Shown piece by piece: positions 35,025 through 47,832 of a DNA stretch of 64,000 nt. The stretch spans positions 5,146,001-5,210,000 of the forward strand of contig JAGYVD010000002.1 in assembly GCA_021209875.1 (NCBI GenBank). Direction: 5' to 3'. The DNA comes from Rosellinia necatrix. Taxonomy: Eukaryota; Ascomycota; Sordariomycetes; Xylariales; Xylariaceae. Made by a program: the position numbers and the translations under genes. Under the pieces are notes generated by a model. The model had not been told where the DNA came from and ran no database searches. It worked only from the letters and a program-made list of their open reading frames with translations. Numbering within the stretch: position 1 is the stretch's first letter; the number at the start of each line of letters is the position of its first letter.

Positions 35025-38000
35025 GCCCGATAATCCGTTCAGGTAACGGTCGTAGGGCTGACTACTTGCGGCTCTGCAGACTGGTAGAAACCAGGCAGCA
35101 AAGTACTACCTACCCTGGGGGCTATATTTTGTGCCAATTTTTAAGGCCACGAAACATAGTACCCTTCCAGTAATTCTAGATACCCCAGGTACATCTTTAG
35201 CGATCGATATGATGCTTTAAGTATCATAGAGCGGATCTGCTGGGAGTAGGTGTTGAAGGCTTAGATATCTCAATAAGAAATCGAAATATCTCACAAGTCT
35301 ATATGAAAAGCACTTCTCCTTACACATATATGCAACAGCTTCCCCATAATGTTCATAAGGAATTACTGTTCGGTACCGCATCCAGATGCTGTCTATAAAT
35401 GCTGTCTGTGCAATATTGTCATATGGAGAATCCCCAAAGCGAGGTGCGGTCACTAGAGAGTAGCAGCTGGGTCGCAAGTAGATAGCTGAGTATAGGGTAT
35501 GGCTCGATATTATTGATTGCTGGGCCTACCATCTAAGACCGGAGGCCTTTAGTCCTTATATACACCAATTGCTTCTCGAGCTACACCGTAGCGTAGCTAG
35601 TACCTCGCCATGGGCTTACCAATCTATCAAAGATACATGTTGTCACAGTCAAAATAGAACGCTAATATACCTGCAAACTGCTAAATGCTCAACTTTATGA
35701 GGTTTTACTGTTATATCTTGACGCGGTGGTGCTGTGGCAGTGGTGTGGTTCAACTCAATCACGCATACAATATATCAATCCAATAGCAAGGCTAATGTCC
35801 CGCAAATGGATTTCAATTCTCCAGAGATTCGAGAATACATACACATCCTTATCACCGTATTGCCAGTCGTAGTGTAATTGTCTCTGATCGCGACATGCCA
35901 CAGCACATTGCTCATTCCGAGCAAGAAGGCCGGAGCCCGGGGAGGTTAAGATTTGACATTAACTTGTATTCATTCATTGGATCCACTAATATAAGTGCTG
36001 CGTTTACCTTGGCCGATTTTATGTCCAAAAACCAGAACAATATCATATGACTTTTCAATAAAGGAAGGCAGCGGGCCACTTAACTGTTGAAGAAATAAAC
36101 CTTTCGTCGCGGGGTGCCATATATACCACTACCTCTAACTGGGATCAACGGCGTTGTTTTTTCCGTCACACCTTTCTAAATATATAAAAAGCGCAGTTAT
36201 CACATTGCCACCGAAACAGAAACACAATATGCCAAAGAATATGAACGTCATGTTTGCAAACAGAATAGTGCCTTATCACGGAACCCAGTCCGACCTCCGG
36301 CCTCCACCGGGCACGGACCCAAGTACTTTGGATAACAGCCAGAGTAGTTGGCGACTACCTTATAGAGAGGACCGCTCTCATTGTGAAATAACATAAATCA
36401 TTTCTAGAGCTACCAGCAGTGTGAACTGTGACATGTCGCTTCAAAACGATGATGTTATCACAGAATAATGCCGCAGTACTAGTCACAACACTGTTGAGTA
36501 TAAATACACATACCAATGGCACAGGTTACCCTACAGCATGACTCGAGTAGTATATTGGTGTATATAAGGACTAATGGTCTTCTACTCTAGATGCGAGGCC
36601 CATGAATCAATTCAATCGAGCCCTACTCTTCCCTTAGACCACGCTATCTGCCTGAGATTGGGCTTCTGCCTTCGTGTGACCGGACCTAACTCTAGACATT
36701 CAGTCTATGGAACGTTGCCATAGGCGGAAGCAGAACGTTGTCAAGGCGCGAACTTAACCGTTAGCAGCCTACTTATATATGATGGCAGCTCGGCTTTTTC
36801 ACAGCGTTCTCAAGGAGCAGGCGAAAAGGCAATGCTGGTAATATCAAGCTTTAGCGCCGGTTAACACCAGAATTGTGAAGTTTTCCACGTGCGGTAACCA
36901 TGCAACGCTGGCCCGATTTACCGTCTTTGCTATACATTACGCGATATTTTCTGCGTGATTATACGCCTTGGTCAGTGAAATAGAATGTGTGTGTTTTGAT
37001 CATTTGAATTTGTTAGTGGTTGTCAAAGATTTCTATATTTTATGCAGTTTATTTTATATCACATCATCATTAAACCTAGTCCTACTACACAATTGAGATT
37101 ACCGTGGTGCCTAGCCGATTTACATAGTAAGTAATATGTATCCAGGCAACTTATTCCTTCTAGGCTTAATGATACAACTTTAGAGTTTGGTTAATGATTT
37201 GTATCCTATGTACCCGTTGATAACCTCAAAATTCCAGGTTTCAGGCCGACCTAGGCAAATGGTTTATTTATTACTATTGCTATTTACTTATTATCTGCTC
37301 AGAAAGTGTGCATTTTTTCTGTTTTCTTTAGTTATTGGTATCTCAAATAACGAGCCCTTGCCTAAATATGTCTTTGCACGTTTCATATTCAAAACTTGGG
37401 TTTGATCTCTCACAGTGGACAAGGTTCTAATGGCCAGCTATGATAACTACTCCTTTACCAGCACCGTGTGTAACTAAATCTCGATATTTTTATGGCTAGA
37501 TATTCGTGATCTCTATCATCTCTTGAAGATCGTTCTATTAGGGGTTCTGAGATGTCTATTCAGGACCGCAAATGTCGCATAGATTTGGACTCTGATGAAA
37601 CACTGTAGATCCGCGTCGATGCGCTTTCTTACCGCCACGCCAGGGATAGAGGGAACCTTGTAGAATAGTAAACAATTATCTTTTATGTACACTAAAGATA
37701 CATTGCAGCCTAGAGGAGGCATGTCCCTTTAAGTACCATCAAGTACCAATATAGTCTCCCCTGACAAACTATTATGGGCTCAGCAAGGCATAGCTCAAAT
37801 ATACTTACGAGAGGTTGGCCCCCGAGATTTGATCTAATACTCACATTCACGATTACCTAAACTAAAAGGTGGCATAATATCCTATGATTGGGATGCTCAC
37901 ATGGGACCTATAGATCTTATACAGTGCAATCTAATCCACATATAATACATAATACCGAACAGTTTTATTACATCATGGGAGATGGTAATGTTGATAGAAG

Positions 38001-41000
38001 ATTAACCGCTTTGATCCAGAGAGATAAAACCAGATGCTGTGACCCCTTTGACAACCGTGCTTTAGCCCCATAATGTCACCGAGCTATTGCCGAGGCAATC
38101 CGTCTCTTGGGTTTGACAATTTATGAAGCAAACCAATTGGCAATTAGATAAGTAATCACGTCAATTATGTTGTATTCGCCGAGGCCGAGTTGATTACCAA
38201 GGTGCCACCTTACTAAAACAGCTACGTCCGTCATTGGTGGCGTATACGACGCTTTCACGCCTACATATTCGAATAGGCGCTCGCAGCGGCGAACCTGTAT
38301 TAAATCGCAAAGTCGAATTATACACACTACATATCCCAACACCATCCAATCTTCTTTTGGTAGTCTCTCGGCGCTAGCATTAATGCCATACCTAACCGTA
38401 CAGTGCTGCATATACAACTGACTCTTGCACCGTGGGGTTCCTCCCCTGAAGGCCCTTTTTTTCCCCTTGGGCCGTCCGGCAATAGGATGAAGACTATCTA
38501 CTGTGGCGATTACTCTATTCAGCTAACTATGTCACCGTAGTTGACCGGCTTCTCACGATATTCCCGCGCGTAGAGAGTAAGCCAAGAATCCAATACACCC
38601 ATTCCACAGGGAAAAAGCAAAAGGGCTCAGCCAATGCGCAAGAGAGGCGACTACATTACTCAGGAGCTTCTCGTCCTTTCTCTCTCGGTCACGGCCGTTT
38701 TCAGCCGGGCGAGGTTGGGAAGACCTGGAACGAACGGTTTCCCCCCCTGTGATTCCGTTTTTGTTTTGTTTTGTTTTTTTTTTTCTTTTCGGACGTCGCC
38801 GAAGGAGTAAGAAGGGGAGGAGGGGAAGGGGGAACCCTCCAGACCGAGTGTAACGCCGGTTGTGCGTTCGATGAATGCGAATATCGAAACGCGGTGGAAT
38901 CTCAGATGGATGGATTTGAGGTCCGTCTTAAAAAAGAAAACAAAAAGTCTAATCCACTAAACTGGACAAGACGACAGACTGCCAGTCCAGTGCATGTATA
39001 TACGTGGACGGGACTATGAGCCACCTAATAATAAACAACCCTAGAGCATACTTAATTACCCACTTCCAGAAATGTGGGGGCCTTCCCGTTTCCATATCCT
39101 GGGGAACTATGTTGATAGTGCATCGTTAAGGGCACGCTGGGACGGGTTTAAGAGACGATAAGCGGGGGGTACCGATGCCGAAGATGGGTTACCGCAAGCG
39201 TGTGAAGAGAGGGTGATTAGGAGCAGGATTTGGTGATTTGAGTTTGCTCGGGTTGGCCGCACGGACGAAATGGGACCTCGGCCAAGGCGAATCAGCTTCG
39301 CCCTCGGGTAAGCCACTGTTGGGACGGCTAGTATGCCGAGCAGCAGGGCCTTCTCGGAGGGGAGGGGAGAGGGGGGAGAGGGGGGTGGTTTATTCGCTCT
39401 TCTGGACACCGCTAAGTATAGAAACATGTGCCGTCTTACTGCGCGCGGGCGACACACTGTGGGCATGGCATGGCATGGCATGGGACTCGCTGTGTGTGTG
39501 AAGGGGGGGGACGAGGTCGATGCCGCGAATGAGGAGCCCCAAGGAAGGATTCGGTGTGATGAGCTTGGACGGTGCAGGTGGGATCCGTCCAGTCGGTCGG
39601 TCACGATGCTGTCCTGCCTCTTCGAATCGGCACAACGACACATTAGGGCGCTGATCAGCACCCAGTGGCATTTGCAGCTGACGGGACGGGGCCGTCCCAG
39701 CAGCTGCTCGTGTCGAGTCCCCCCGGTTTCTTTTGCGGGCTGCCGGTTGATTTGCCTTGTGTGTTTTGGCCACTGGCAGCAGCAATCCCATTTGGGGGCG
39801 TCGCTCGGCGTGTAAGGGTATTGCGTCATACCTCATTTAGCTACGAATCTCTAGGGGATCTAGGTAACCAGTAGATACTGTTTTGAAGCGTCGACGAATA
39901 ATCTCTGGGTGCGATTCGGGCCGCATGGTCAATGTTGGTTTCGTGATTATCCCGCAACGGGGCTTATTGTTGTTCCCTCCCCCCCCCCCCCCCCCGGGAA
40001 TTACAGCTGCTATTGTGTTGTACGTGTCCCCTGAGAGCCTAGCTAGTGAGCGAGCGAGCAAATACAATTCGACGATATGGCGCCATTCAAATTACACTAT
40101 GTGTCGTGTGACACCAAGTAGTCATTGGAGAGGTGCCTATAGAATTATAGCTGACCATAGAAGCTAGCTGTAGCTGACCTGCTGCACGCCTCGTACCGAG
40201 GTAGAGTAAGCTTCACGTGTTGACGCGTATCGTCTCGGCCGAAACGCTCCTATACTTTTATGGACAACGGGAAGTTGCGTCTTGTCATGTTGAGGGAAAA
40301 ATCAACGAGGTGAGATGTGCTGCCCTGGGGATGAATTTAGAATTTAGTTGAAGTGTTGTTTTCTCTTTATTTGTCTAGCTACATCCATAGTCCCTTTGCA
40401 GGGTATTCTTGGATCTCTGAGAGATATAGTATGTTTGGCCCTTGACCCTGTAATTTCCCATCTTCTGATAATAAAGACAAATTTGCAGTCTGTTGGTATA
40501 ATCCACAATCTGGTATCAATGAAGTGACGCTACCAATTCGGTCCGAGCAGTAAAACCTTCAAATGAACAAGAAAAGATGCCTGGAACGCCTGTTTTGCAG
40601 TCCGTTTTCCTATATTGCGATGGAACAATGTAGAAAAGATCTACTACGAGACCATTCGACATCGTATGTCTAGTGGTGTAGATTGCCCTCGCGAGTCGTA
40701 TAAAACCGTCGGATTACCGCCATCCGCTGTTTGTGGGCCCGTATCGAGTAGGTATTTCGCTTGTTTTGAACTACTACGACTTTCGTATACTGGTCGTAGG
40801 TATCCAAACCGGGAGGTTACAAGGCACAATGCTTTTCCTAGAGTCCAATCCCACGCTTCATGCTCTTATCAGTTGCCCGATTGTAAAATCAAATCTAGGA
40901 CACCCGCCGTATCCCAAAACAAAAACAAAAACAAAAAACAAAACAACAACAACAAACAGGACACCCGCTTATGTCTAATGAGTGAAATATGATCCCCTAC

Positions 41001-41168
41001 TTCCCCTATTGCTGGTATTGCCGGCCACCAAGCAATATTGCGGATGGGACACGGTTATTATAAGATTTTATATGTATCCAGAAAAGAGGTCATTGTCGAG
41101 ATAAATAGATAAAAAAAAAGATTTCGTAGATATGACGGCGCCACTCTTGACCTTGCCTCCGCTAGTCA
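35025..41168. other. AT-richer, gene-poor 6 kb tract
   Basis: By eye this stretch, especially 35.2-38.2 kb, is richer in A+T than the coding blocks. I found no intact gene. A plus-strand frame at 37978-38148 reads coherently through one TAA (MGDGNVDRRLTALIQR, then after the stop CHRAIAEAIRLLGL) and may be a gene remnant. The 240-aa minus frame at 39107-39829 is low complexity with no domain. A C17 homopolymer lies at 39979-39995 and a G-rich block at 39357-39388. No terminal repeats of a transposon were identified. Confidence 0.5.
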
Positions 41169-42860
41169 TCACCTTTGTGATGAATCAGTAGATGCTCGCG
41201 GCCCCGTCGCCCATCCCGTCTCATATGATTCTCTTTTGACCTGCTGATAAGATTGGACTGGAGTGCTCGCGTTCGACATCGCTGACGTGGGTGTCCCGGC
41301 TGCAGAACTGAGCCGCAGCGGCGGCAATTGGGGCGCCTGCGATATTGCAGACGGGGTCCCCGGGTGTGAAATCGAAGTGGCATATCCCGAGGCGCTAATC
41401 GGCGGGAGAGAGCCCGGAGTCGAGCCGTAGGGAGAGGTCGAGAAATCGACCTGTGGATGAGGGTCAGTCCTGCGCCGTTGTGAAGATCTCTCGCCGGTCT
41501 CAGGATCAGCAGCGCTATATGAGGACCTGGGGGCAAGAGTTGGAGGAGCGGATGTGCTGTTAATATCCGGGCTGGGTGGGCCCTGATACGCAAGTTCACT
41601 GACTGTAGGTGTTCGGTATACGATGTCGCGCAACCGATCGCGGTCCGAGCGAAGTCGCTCCCGATCGTTTTCCAGCGTCTGAATCCGCGTCTCGAGGTCG
41701 CGGTACTGGCTTTCCATCCTCTGATGCTCCATGCGTTCCTGCGTTTCTCGGTCCTTCTTCCTCTTGCGGAATCTTTGGGACGCGCCGGCATTTCGTTGGC
41801 GCTTCTCGTCGGCCTGCCTCGACCCTTGGTGCGTGTCAACCGGCACAATGAACGCCTCGCCGTGGGCTGGTTGGATGCGGAGGGCGGCTTGGCCCTCCCC
41901 AAACGCGAAACTCCGCACTCCCGCCGTGCCGTATTGCACGGGATGATCGGGACTCCCTGGCCACCTGGGGTCTCCCCCGGGAGCCGGGTACCCGCCATGA
42001 GCCTGGGGTATAACAACAGCGGAGTATTGACCATGCGGTGCGTATCCCGAGGGTTGCCCAGGCTGGGTATTCGGGGCACCCGGGAAAAACGGACGGCCCT
42101 GTAAGCTGGGATTTGGATTGCCAGGACCTGGCTGTGACATGGACCTCGTTGATGTAGGCAAAGACGTTATATTTGCTGGCGGCCTGCCCGCCGGGCTCAT
42201 TACTCTGCTGAGTTGTTGTCCCAGGGGCGAGCCCCTCGAAAAGGCTTGTTCTGGCCGCCCCAGAATCCCAGCATCTGATGGCATTGCTCGGCTCGCATCC
42301 TGAGATCCAGTTGGGAGATGTTGTTGTTGGGACTGGGGTGGATTGAGAGTTCGATAGGAATGAGGCTGCCCAGGGCCGGCGAGCCGCGGCGACCGAGGAG
42401 TTAGAACTCGCCTTGCTGCTGCTATGGGAGGATAACGAGCTGTGCTTGGGGAGCCGCGCTCCACGGACGACGGTGCCGTTGACGGCTGGTCATCGATCGT
42501 GGGTGTTGTCTGCCCTCGCCCTGCCATTCCTGGCCCTTGATATGCGTAGGGTGGCACTATACGGGGACTCGAATTTGATGTCGCACTCAATGCTCTGGGA
42601 CTGGAGGTGGCCTCCTCCGGTCGTCTCATCAGGGCGGGTTGGCCCTCCGCGGGATTCAGAATCGTGTGTACGCCGAGGGACCTAAGCGGTAGTTGCTGTG
42701 CGCTCTCGCCATTGGGCTGCGAGATGCTGATGCCCTCGAGCGTCCGACTCTTAATTTGGTGATCACCTTCTCTTCGACCTGACTGGCGCGGGCTTAGCTC
42801 TCCAGGCGTTTTCGGTGATGGCCGAGGTGAAGCAGACGGGCCTGTGTGTTCCCCCGACAT
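41169..42860 (-). CDS. bZIP transcription factor
   Basis: DNA-binding regulator, single exon, 563 aa from the chosen start. The bZIP domain is at about residues 351-411: basic region KRQRNAGASQRFRKRKK, whose Asn, Ala and Arg spacing fits the NxxAxxxR-type contact pattern of Cys-3/Met4-like fungal bZIPs, followed by a zipper with four leucines at exact heptad spacing (LETRIQTLENDRERL and RSDRDRL). Long Pro/Ser/Gln-rich disordered arms flank it, typical of activation regions. I chose the Met at 42860 (MSGEHTGPSASPRPS, followed by LGVHTILNPA) because fungal relatives start this way; the frame stays open to a Met at 43109, adding 83 residues without bZIP-family character. Target genes are unknown. 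Confidence 0.85.
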   Translation of the reverse strand: MSGEHTGPSASPRPSPKTPGELSPRQSGRREGDHQIKSRTLEGISISQPNGESAQQLPLRSLGVHTILNPAEGQPALMRRPEEATSSPRALSATSNSSPRIVPPYAYQGPGMAGRGQTTPTIDDQPSTAPSSVERGSPSTARYPPIAAARRVLTPRSPRLAGPGQPHSYRTLNPPQSQQQHLPTGSQDASRAMPSDAGILGRPEQAFSRGSPLGQQLSRVMSPAGRPPANITSLPTSTRSMSQPGPGNPNPSLQGRPFFPGAPNTQPGQPSGYAPHGQYSAVVIPQAHGGYPAPGGDPRWPGSPDHPVQYGTAGVRSFAFGEGQAALRIQPAHGEAFIVPVDTHQGSRQADEKRQRNAGASQRFRKRKKDRETQERMEHQRMESQYRDLETRIQTLENDRERLRSDRDRLRDIVYRTPTVSELAYQGPPSPDINSTSAPPTLAPRSSYSAADPETGERSSQRRRTDPHPQVDFSTSPYGSTPGSLPPISASGYATSISHPGTPSAISQAPQLPPLRLSSAAGTPTSAMSNASTPVQSYQQVKRESYETGWATGPRASTDSSQR

Positions 42861-45800
42861 CGAAGTCTTCTCCCTTGCGCTTTGGTGGTCTCCAGGCTCC
42901 AGACATCGACCGCTTCTTATGCTTGCAGCCTGATACTCACAGTTCCTGGTTTCCACCCCACCACTACCAGGCCGATCCCCGCCCTTGGGACCACGCACCT
43001 GACCCGGCCAATATTTATAGATGGATGGGACTTCTGTGACTGCGTACGGGTGATAACTAAAGGATAAGGGCTGTGAGTTTGCCGAGTGAAGCTTCTGTAA
43101 GACCGCCACGGTGACTGGTTAGGAGGAGTGACCCAGAGTGCTGTATTAGAGCAGAGACGGTGCAGTGCAGACTTATTCCAGTCAGTACTGCTGATGACGA
43201 CAAGGGGGGGATCTGCTGTGCAAAACCCACTGCCTCTTTCTAGGATATAGAATCCCTACCGGTCGTAGCGTTATCTGAGAGGCACGTCCTTTGCGCAGGT
43301 GACGGGGATTTGCCTATACGGATAAGAGCCTGGGAAGGGTGGAGGGCGGAAAGGAGTAGCGGGCAATGACGATTATGTTAAGTTCCAAATTGCGACTGCT
43401 GGCGGGAGAAGCAGAGGAAGTTGGGTCAGTGCCCTAGACGGGAGCACGAAGATCAGCTGGGCTATAGTGCCCAAACCGGGACCTGCTAGCAACGACTGCC
43501 AATTAAGACTGAGGGGGATTCAACCAGTTAGAGTCCTCAGGCCCTGCAAGATGAAATGGCTTGGTTTCGAGACACAAATCTCGATACCAGGGTCGAGATG
43601 ATGAGTTAATTAACTCCCTATGCGAAGAATAACGGCCTCAGGGCAATAAAGGAGCGGTAATGAGTCGTTGTGACTTGATTGTCCTTTGATATGATTATAA
43701 TCGTCGAATCGTCGACGTTGAACGAGGATCGATCTTGACGTGATGGAGATGCGTTACAGCGTGATAAATTGGCCCCTACGACGTTGAAATTCGTCGTCAA
43801 TGTTTCTCGTACTCAGGAGTGAGTGCACGTAATAATGATGTAGGCGTCTGGTTCCGTGGTTAATTCAGAGTAATTTTGAGCAAAGTTGTTGTTCTTGAAT
43901 TGTTACTACATAGTATGCATTCCAAGGTTCCTACTCCGATCCAGGGCACTCTTATCTGTATTAGTCCAAGTGGGCGCACCGAACAAGGGAGAGCGAAGTA
44001 GGTATGATTTGGCTAGCCGGGGTGCAGGACTCCGTCAGGGGTCCCCTTGTGAAAGTCCATGAAGTACATATATACATAATTGCCTGCACGAGAGCATGTT
44101 GGTGTTGAGCTACCGACAGGGCTTAGAGCCTTGCTTCAATGTACCTTAGGGATAAGGTGAATGGCCATACAGTATGTAGGTATGCTGCATATCAACGAGC
44201 ACATGAGTCAAGATGGTGGTGATACAAGATGTCAATCAACAACAGTTCAGAACCTCGTAGCCTTACGGCCCGAACCTATCAGACCCATCAGATACATGTT
44301 CTCTGCAGGGAGTACGCAAAACATCATGACCCAACTACCAGCAGGTGTCCGGCAGCCTTCCGGCAAATAATGACATCGTATCCTTGAACCATACCATACA
44401 CAAGGAAGGAGGTCGGTGATGTCTCCTATTCACCACTGCGATTCTGGTCTCTCACACGGTCCTTGGGTAGTCAACCGCTTGCGACTCCGCGGCGTACGAT
44501 GTACCAAGGACAGGAGAGCTGACCGCACAGCAGAGTTAGTGGGGACTTTTGGGTACCAACATGCTCGATTGCTGGGGGAGTTTCTTGTTGTTGGCCGGGT
44601 ATTCCAATTCGGGGGCATCTACGTGACAAAAATGAGGGTATCGTGATGGAGCTGTTAGCCCATAGTCGCTGTATCCAGAGTGTACACGTAAGTCGGCATG
44701 CAGTTCGCTTTGGTAGAACATGACTGTTCGGGCGGTGTGTAGAACCCGTGACATACGGGGGGTAGATGAGGCTGGATTGTACCGCACAGCACTGCTGAGG
44801 TACTGTTCCTGGAGGTGGACTTTGTGGATACTGATTCACGATAGTCTCTTGGCCATGTGCTCCCTTGGTGAGCTTGGCGGGTTCGACAATAAGCTGTTTA
44901 CTACATAAGTCCTAGTTGATCGGCGACCCTGAGCTAGTGATGCAATACACGGACAGAGGATACGAAATGTAACTGCATAACTGTGCATCCGCCGCCGTCG
45001 GTGGCAAAGTGCTACTGGCGAACTCCTTGGTCACGAGTCCACCGTTGGGTTTAACGGTCTAGCCTCCTGATGGGAAACGGGTCAGAATGGCTGGCAAAGC
45101 TCATCGTTAGTTATAGGGACAAACGTTCATTATCGTTCCGTGCCTCATCTCACAGAGTTGACGGCGGTGCGCCAAACACCGGTCTCACAACAATAACAAG
45201 CAGTAGCGAGATCGGTCTGATCTCCCCTCCCCCCCCTCCCCTCCCCGAAGCCGAGCCGTTGACGGTGTTACTGCCGAGATCATGTTACCGCATATACACA
45301 CGACGCTATGCCTACGTAGAGTAGGTCGATGCTTGACTCTGTATGACGGGTCATGGCGAGAACATCGTGACTCGGGAACGGGAGGATGAAACATGTGGGT
45401 TTTACTGGGTCATATGTCGACTAATGCGACCTCGACAGCGGTAATGACGAGCTTGAGAAACTAGACAAGCGAGAAACTAGACAGGCTAAGACGAGAGGGG
45501 GCCCATGCCGTCGCCAGCTCATCGTACATAACCAACTACACCACTACCTACATCCGATACGCAGGAGATACATAGAGAGGAATATGTGCGATGTGTAGCT
45601 CGTCACCTCCAGCTCGTCCAGCTCATCACCATGGGATGGATGGGGTTGGGGGTTGGGGGCAGCACTTTCGAGAGAGGACCAGCCGCTGCACTGGCTCGCC
45701 TGGGACGGAGTCTACGCTACTACCGCACACTGCCGTAACTTGGAGGTAGGATGAGATAGAAAATCAAGGTCAGGTCAGGGTAACCCATCCACTTGCTGGG

Positions 45801-46894
45801 GTGGATACAGACTGACATTAGTTATCGTTGCCACTACGAGTAGCAGCCGAGCACGCGCTCTCCCAAATCTGGTCACGATCGAAAGGAAACCCCTTTGGCC
45901 TCCACACCGCGGAAAGCGGGAAGTAGTGTGTGCTTCTGGGGCGACTTGGCCTGCACGCAATCCTGTACCAGCCTGCCCGGCGGTATTCCTATTACATAGT
46001 ACGATGTAGCACGCACGGCGCGTAGCACTATGGTAGCATGTAGGTAGGGGGAGCGTACTGTGTGCTGTTGCGAGTTGTACTTGCTTCCATACCCTGGATC
46101 TGCCCTGGATGGAATCGGCGGGCACGGTACTTTTCCACGCTTCCACGCTCGCCCCCTTGCCCTTGCGAGATCATCTCCGTCATTATTAGCAATACCGTTT
46201 TGGATAATAGGTAATATGGCGGGCACTACCGCCTGGGGCATCCCTCATTTCCAGACCGGCTACGCGATTCGAAGGAGATTTCGAGATTCCGGCATCCCAT
46301 CCTGTGCGTGCAGCAGCCGCCGCAGCAGCACGCCTCCAGCAGACACAAATATGCGTAACTCCCACGCCACATATCCGATCAAGCCATCAGGTACCAACCA
46401 ACACGCGAGGGCCAAGTATGGGGCAAGGTGATTCCAGCCCAACACAGCCGGAGCGGTGTCGCATCGCAGCCTTCCTTGTCAGCATTACGCAGGGCCGCAG
46501 GAGGATCGCCGACAAAGCCAGGCCTTTGGCACAGGCATACGTGTAGTATCTATTTGCGGGGCGCAATAGAACCATGGGTTAGTTAGATCGTCGAAGTTCC
46601 CAAGGCGTGTGGCGGCTTCACCAATCACTGGGCCGGGTATGCTCATTTCACACCCCAGGCGACTGGCCCTATCTGACGGTATTTGATCCTGGGCAGGTAT
46701 TATGTATACACCACGCCAGCACGTCTATTTGCGGTACCTAGCGTACCATAGTACAATGAGGAACCTGCGAGCTCAGACCATATGGCAAGCCCTCGGTGTG
46801 AGACCCAGCGCCACGGTGAGGGTCCAGAGACACAAACCAGGAGCCGTTGGGGCTGAGAGTGGTGCTGTGCTGAACGGGAGAGAAATATTGGCGC

Positions 46895-46930
46895 GTCTCT
46901 CTCTCTCTCTCTCTCTGTTTCTCTCTCGCT
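46895..46930. repeat. (CT)n microsatellite
   Basis: About ten CT units plus decayed CTCTCT copies. Non-coding. Confidence 0.85.
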
Positions 46931-47780
46931 CTGGTCAGTGTGTACAGTAATAGTAAGTATGGAATCCTTGAGAGTCACCTCCCTCCCGGCCCCCCCCATA
47001 TATACACGTGTATGTGTCGTTCTGGCGATGACCCACGAACAATGAACCGCATAAGCGTGTAACGTAGGTCATCATCCACCAGACGCCAGTTGGGCTCCCA
47101 AGCTACGGCGTTGACGCTTTGCATATGTACATGCGTTGTATGTGCCAAGACGTACAAAAAAAATCTTTCCCTCCCTCCTCTCTCTCTGTCTCTCCCTCTC
47201 TCTCTCACTCTCTTAGATTAACTAACTCCTGTGTGATGAGCATGCCAGTCACGTTTTCAAGTACCCGGTTAGTCTCCCGGGGGCGTCCCGCCGGGCACTA
47301 CGGCTATGTAGGTAGGTAGGAACAGAAAATAATGCACTAATACATACGCGCACGTAGTAGTATGTGTATACATACATACATACAGATATACATACATACA
47401 TACACATCTAAGCTATTCCTTACAGTACATTAGTTCGGATCGATGCAATTTAGCCAGGAATGTCCTTCCGCCCGGCCTTGCCAACTGCGGCCTTCCATGC
47501 GACCTGAGCAGAGCAACCCCAGAGACAGCAGAACCCTTCTAGTGGCTCCCGCAATAGATTACGAAATTGACCGGGACCTGGGCTTGAGCGCCTAGCAGTG
47601 TATCCATAATAAGCACAAGGATTTCTGGGTATGTATCCCGAATTTTCCAACCCAGGCGTCTGGGTAAGGAACCACAGCCTAAGCCACCTCGGGAGTAGTG
47701 TTGCTGCTGCGGCAAATAGATGGCACAAGTACAAGTAGTGCGCGCTAGGGCACCGAAGGATACTCGGCCGGGAACGCAAG

Positions 47781-47832
47781 AGTGTAGCGTAGTGTAGTGT
47801 AGTGTAGTGTAGTGTAGTGTAGTATAGTGTAG
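47781..47832. repeat. (TGTAG)n pentanucleotide microsatellite
   Basis: About nine TGTAG units with single-base variants at each end. The same unit recurs in inverted orientation at 50005-50047. Confidence 0.92.

Noticed and set aside
39107..39829. 240-aa minus-strand open frame
   Set aside because: Low-complexity Ser/Pro/Arg composition, antisense frames equally open, no splice or domain support.
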